This document shows, piece by piece, positions 4,938-5,393 of a DNA stretch of 5,393 bases. Location: assembly GCA_900546345.1 (NCBI GenBank), contig URCI01000085.1, forward strand, positions 1 through 5,393. The letters are read 5' to 3'. Source of the stretch: an uncultured Prevotella sp. GTDB lineage: Bacteria > Bacteroidota > Bacteroidia > Bacteroidales > Bacteroidaceae. The first letter of the stretch is position 1. Each line of letters starts with the position of its first letter. The notes beneath the pieces were generated by a model. That model did no database searches, was not told the DNA's origin, and worked only from the letters and a program-made list of their open reading frames with translations. The position numbers were made by a program, and so were the translations under genes.

Positions 4938-5393
4938 ATGAGCAACGCATGGCGCAACTTCCGCGGTACCCTTTGGACGGAAGAGATCAACATCAGAGAT
5001 TTTATTCAGCATAACTACACCCAGTACGACGGTGACGAGAGCTTCCTCGTCGGTCCTACTGACGCTACCAACACCCTTTGGGGCGAACTGCAAAAGTTGC
5101 AAAAGGAGGAACGTGCCAAAGGTGGCGTCCTCGACATGGAGACAGAGGTGGTCTCCGGACTCACTGCCTATGGTCCCGGCTACATCAACGAGAAAACTAA
5201 AGACCTCGAACGTGTCGTCGGACTTCAGACCGACAAGCCGCTGAAGCGTGCCTTCATGCCCTATGGTGGCATCAAGATGGCTGAGCAGGCTTGCACTACT
5301 TATGGCTATCAGCCTTCAGAGGAGATTCACAACATCTTCCACAAATATGTGAAGACGCACAACGACGGTGTCTTTGACGCTTACACGCCGGAG
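4938..5393 (+). CDS. pflB: Pyruvate formate-lyase (formate C-acetyltransferase), N-terminal part
   Basis: This glycyl-radical enzyme converts pyruvate and CoA to acetyl-CoA and formate in anaerobic mixed-acid fermentation, in the cytosol. Only the first 152 codons are present; the gene runs off the right edge. The similarity to E. coli PflB is clear from memory: RDFIQHNYTQYDGDESFL (near residues 20-37), GYINEKTKDLERVVGLQT, PLKRAFMPYGGIKM and KTHNDGVFDAYTPE align with RDFIQKNYTPYEGDESFL, GLQTEAPLKRALIPFGGIKM and KTHNQGVFDVYTPD. The active-site cysteine pair and the C-terminal radical glycine would lie beyond the window, so catalytic competence cannot be judged. The start at 4938 fits the family N-terminus and the promoter about 70 bases upstream. 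There is no Shine-Dalgarno sequence; the leader before the ATG is A/C/T-rich. The activating enzyme gene (pflA) often follows, but is not visible here. Confidence 0.95.
   Translation, partial: MSNAWRNFRGTLWTEEINIRDFIQHNYTQYDGDESFLVGPTDATNTLWGELQKLQKEERAKGGVLDMETEVVSGLTAYGPGYINEKTKDLERVVGLQTDKPLKRAFMPYGGIKMAEQACTTYGYQPSEEIHNIFHKYVKTHNDGVFDAYTPE

Noticed and set aside
4908..5102. 64-codon minus-strand frame opposite the start of pflB
   Set aside because: It lies antisense to the well-matched pflB N-terminus and to its leader, with no homology that I recognise.

Overview
The window looks like a chromosomal segment from an anaerobic Bacteroidales bacterium, most likely Prevotella-like. The evidence is: (i) promoters of the Bacteroidetes type (TTTG, about 19-20 bases, TAnnTTTG) before three genes; (ii) no convincing Shine-Dalgarno sequence before the start codons; (iii) a Bacteroidetes-type topoisomerase IV A subunit with acidic tails; (iv) a DUF3316-like protein, a family I know from Bacteroidetes; (v) an oxygen-sensitive pyruvate formate-lyase. 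The genus is an inference.

Layout, left to right. Bases 1-597 (minus strand) hold the N-terminal 199 residues of a secreted, probably outer-membrane DUF3316-type protein that runs off the left edge. Bases 598-728 are a repeat-rich spacer: two 32-bp GC-rich hairpin elements, head to head and 28/32 identical, plus a 20-bp direct repeat. The right-hand element starts at the base after the parC stop codon. Bases 729-3467 (minus) are a complete parC (topoisomerase IV subunit A, 912 aa) with a textbook promoter at 3493-3523. Bases 3468-3668 hold that promoter, a facing -7-like element forming a perfect 10-bp inverted repeat with it, a possible 13-codon ORF and a short ACAGAGTAA repeat cluster. Bases 3669-4721 (minus) are a complete low-specificity threonine aldolase gene. 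Bases 4722-4937 are a divergent regulatory region. Bases 4938-5393 (plus) are the first 152 codons of pflB, which runs off the right edge.

Functionally this is mostly housekeeping: chromosome decatenation (ParC), glycine/threonine metabolism (threonine aldolase) and anaerobic pyruvate cleavage to acetyl-CoA and formate (PFL). The genes do not form one pathway. parC and the DUF3316 gene may be co-transcribed, because I see no promoter in the spacer between them; threonine aldolase and pflB are divergent and separately promoted. I see no mobile element, CRISPR array, tRNA or rRNA, and no clear new multi-gene system. The points most worth a second look are a clamp-binding-like QLNLF motif at the C-terminus of ParC, the paired hairpin elements after parC, and the small divergent promoter/mini-ORF/repeat arrangement between parC and the aldolase gene.
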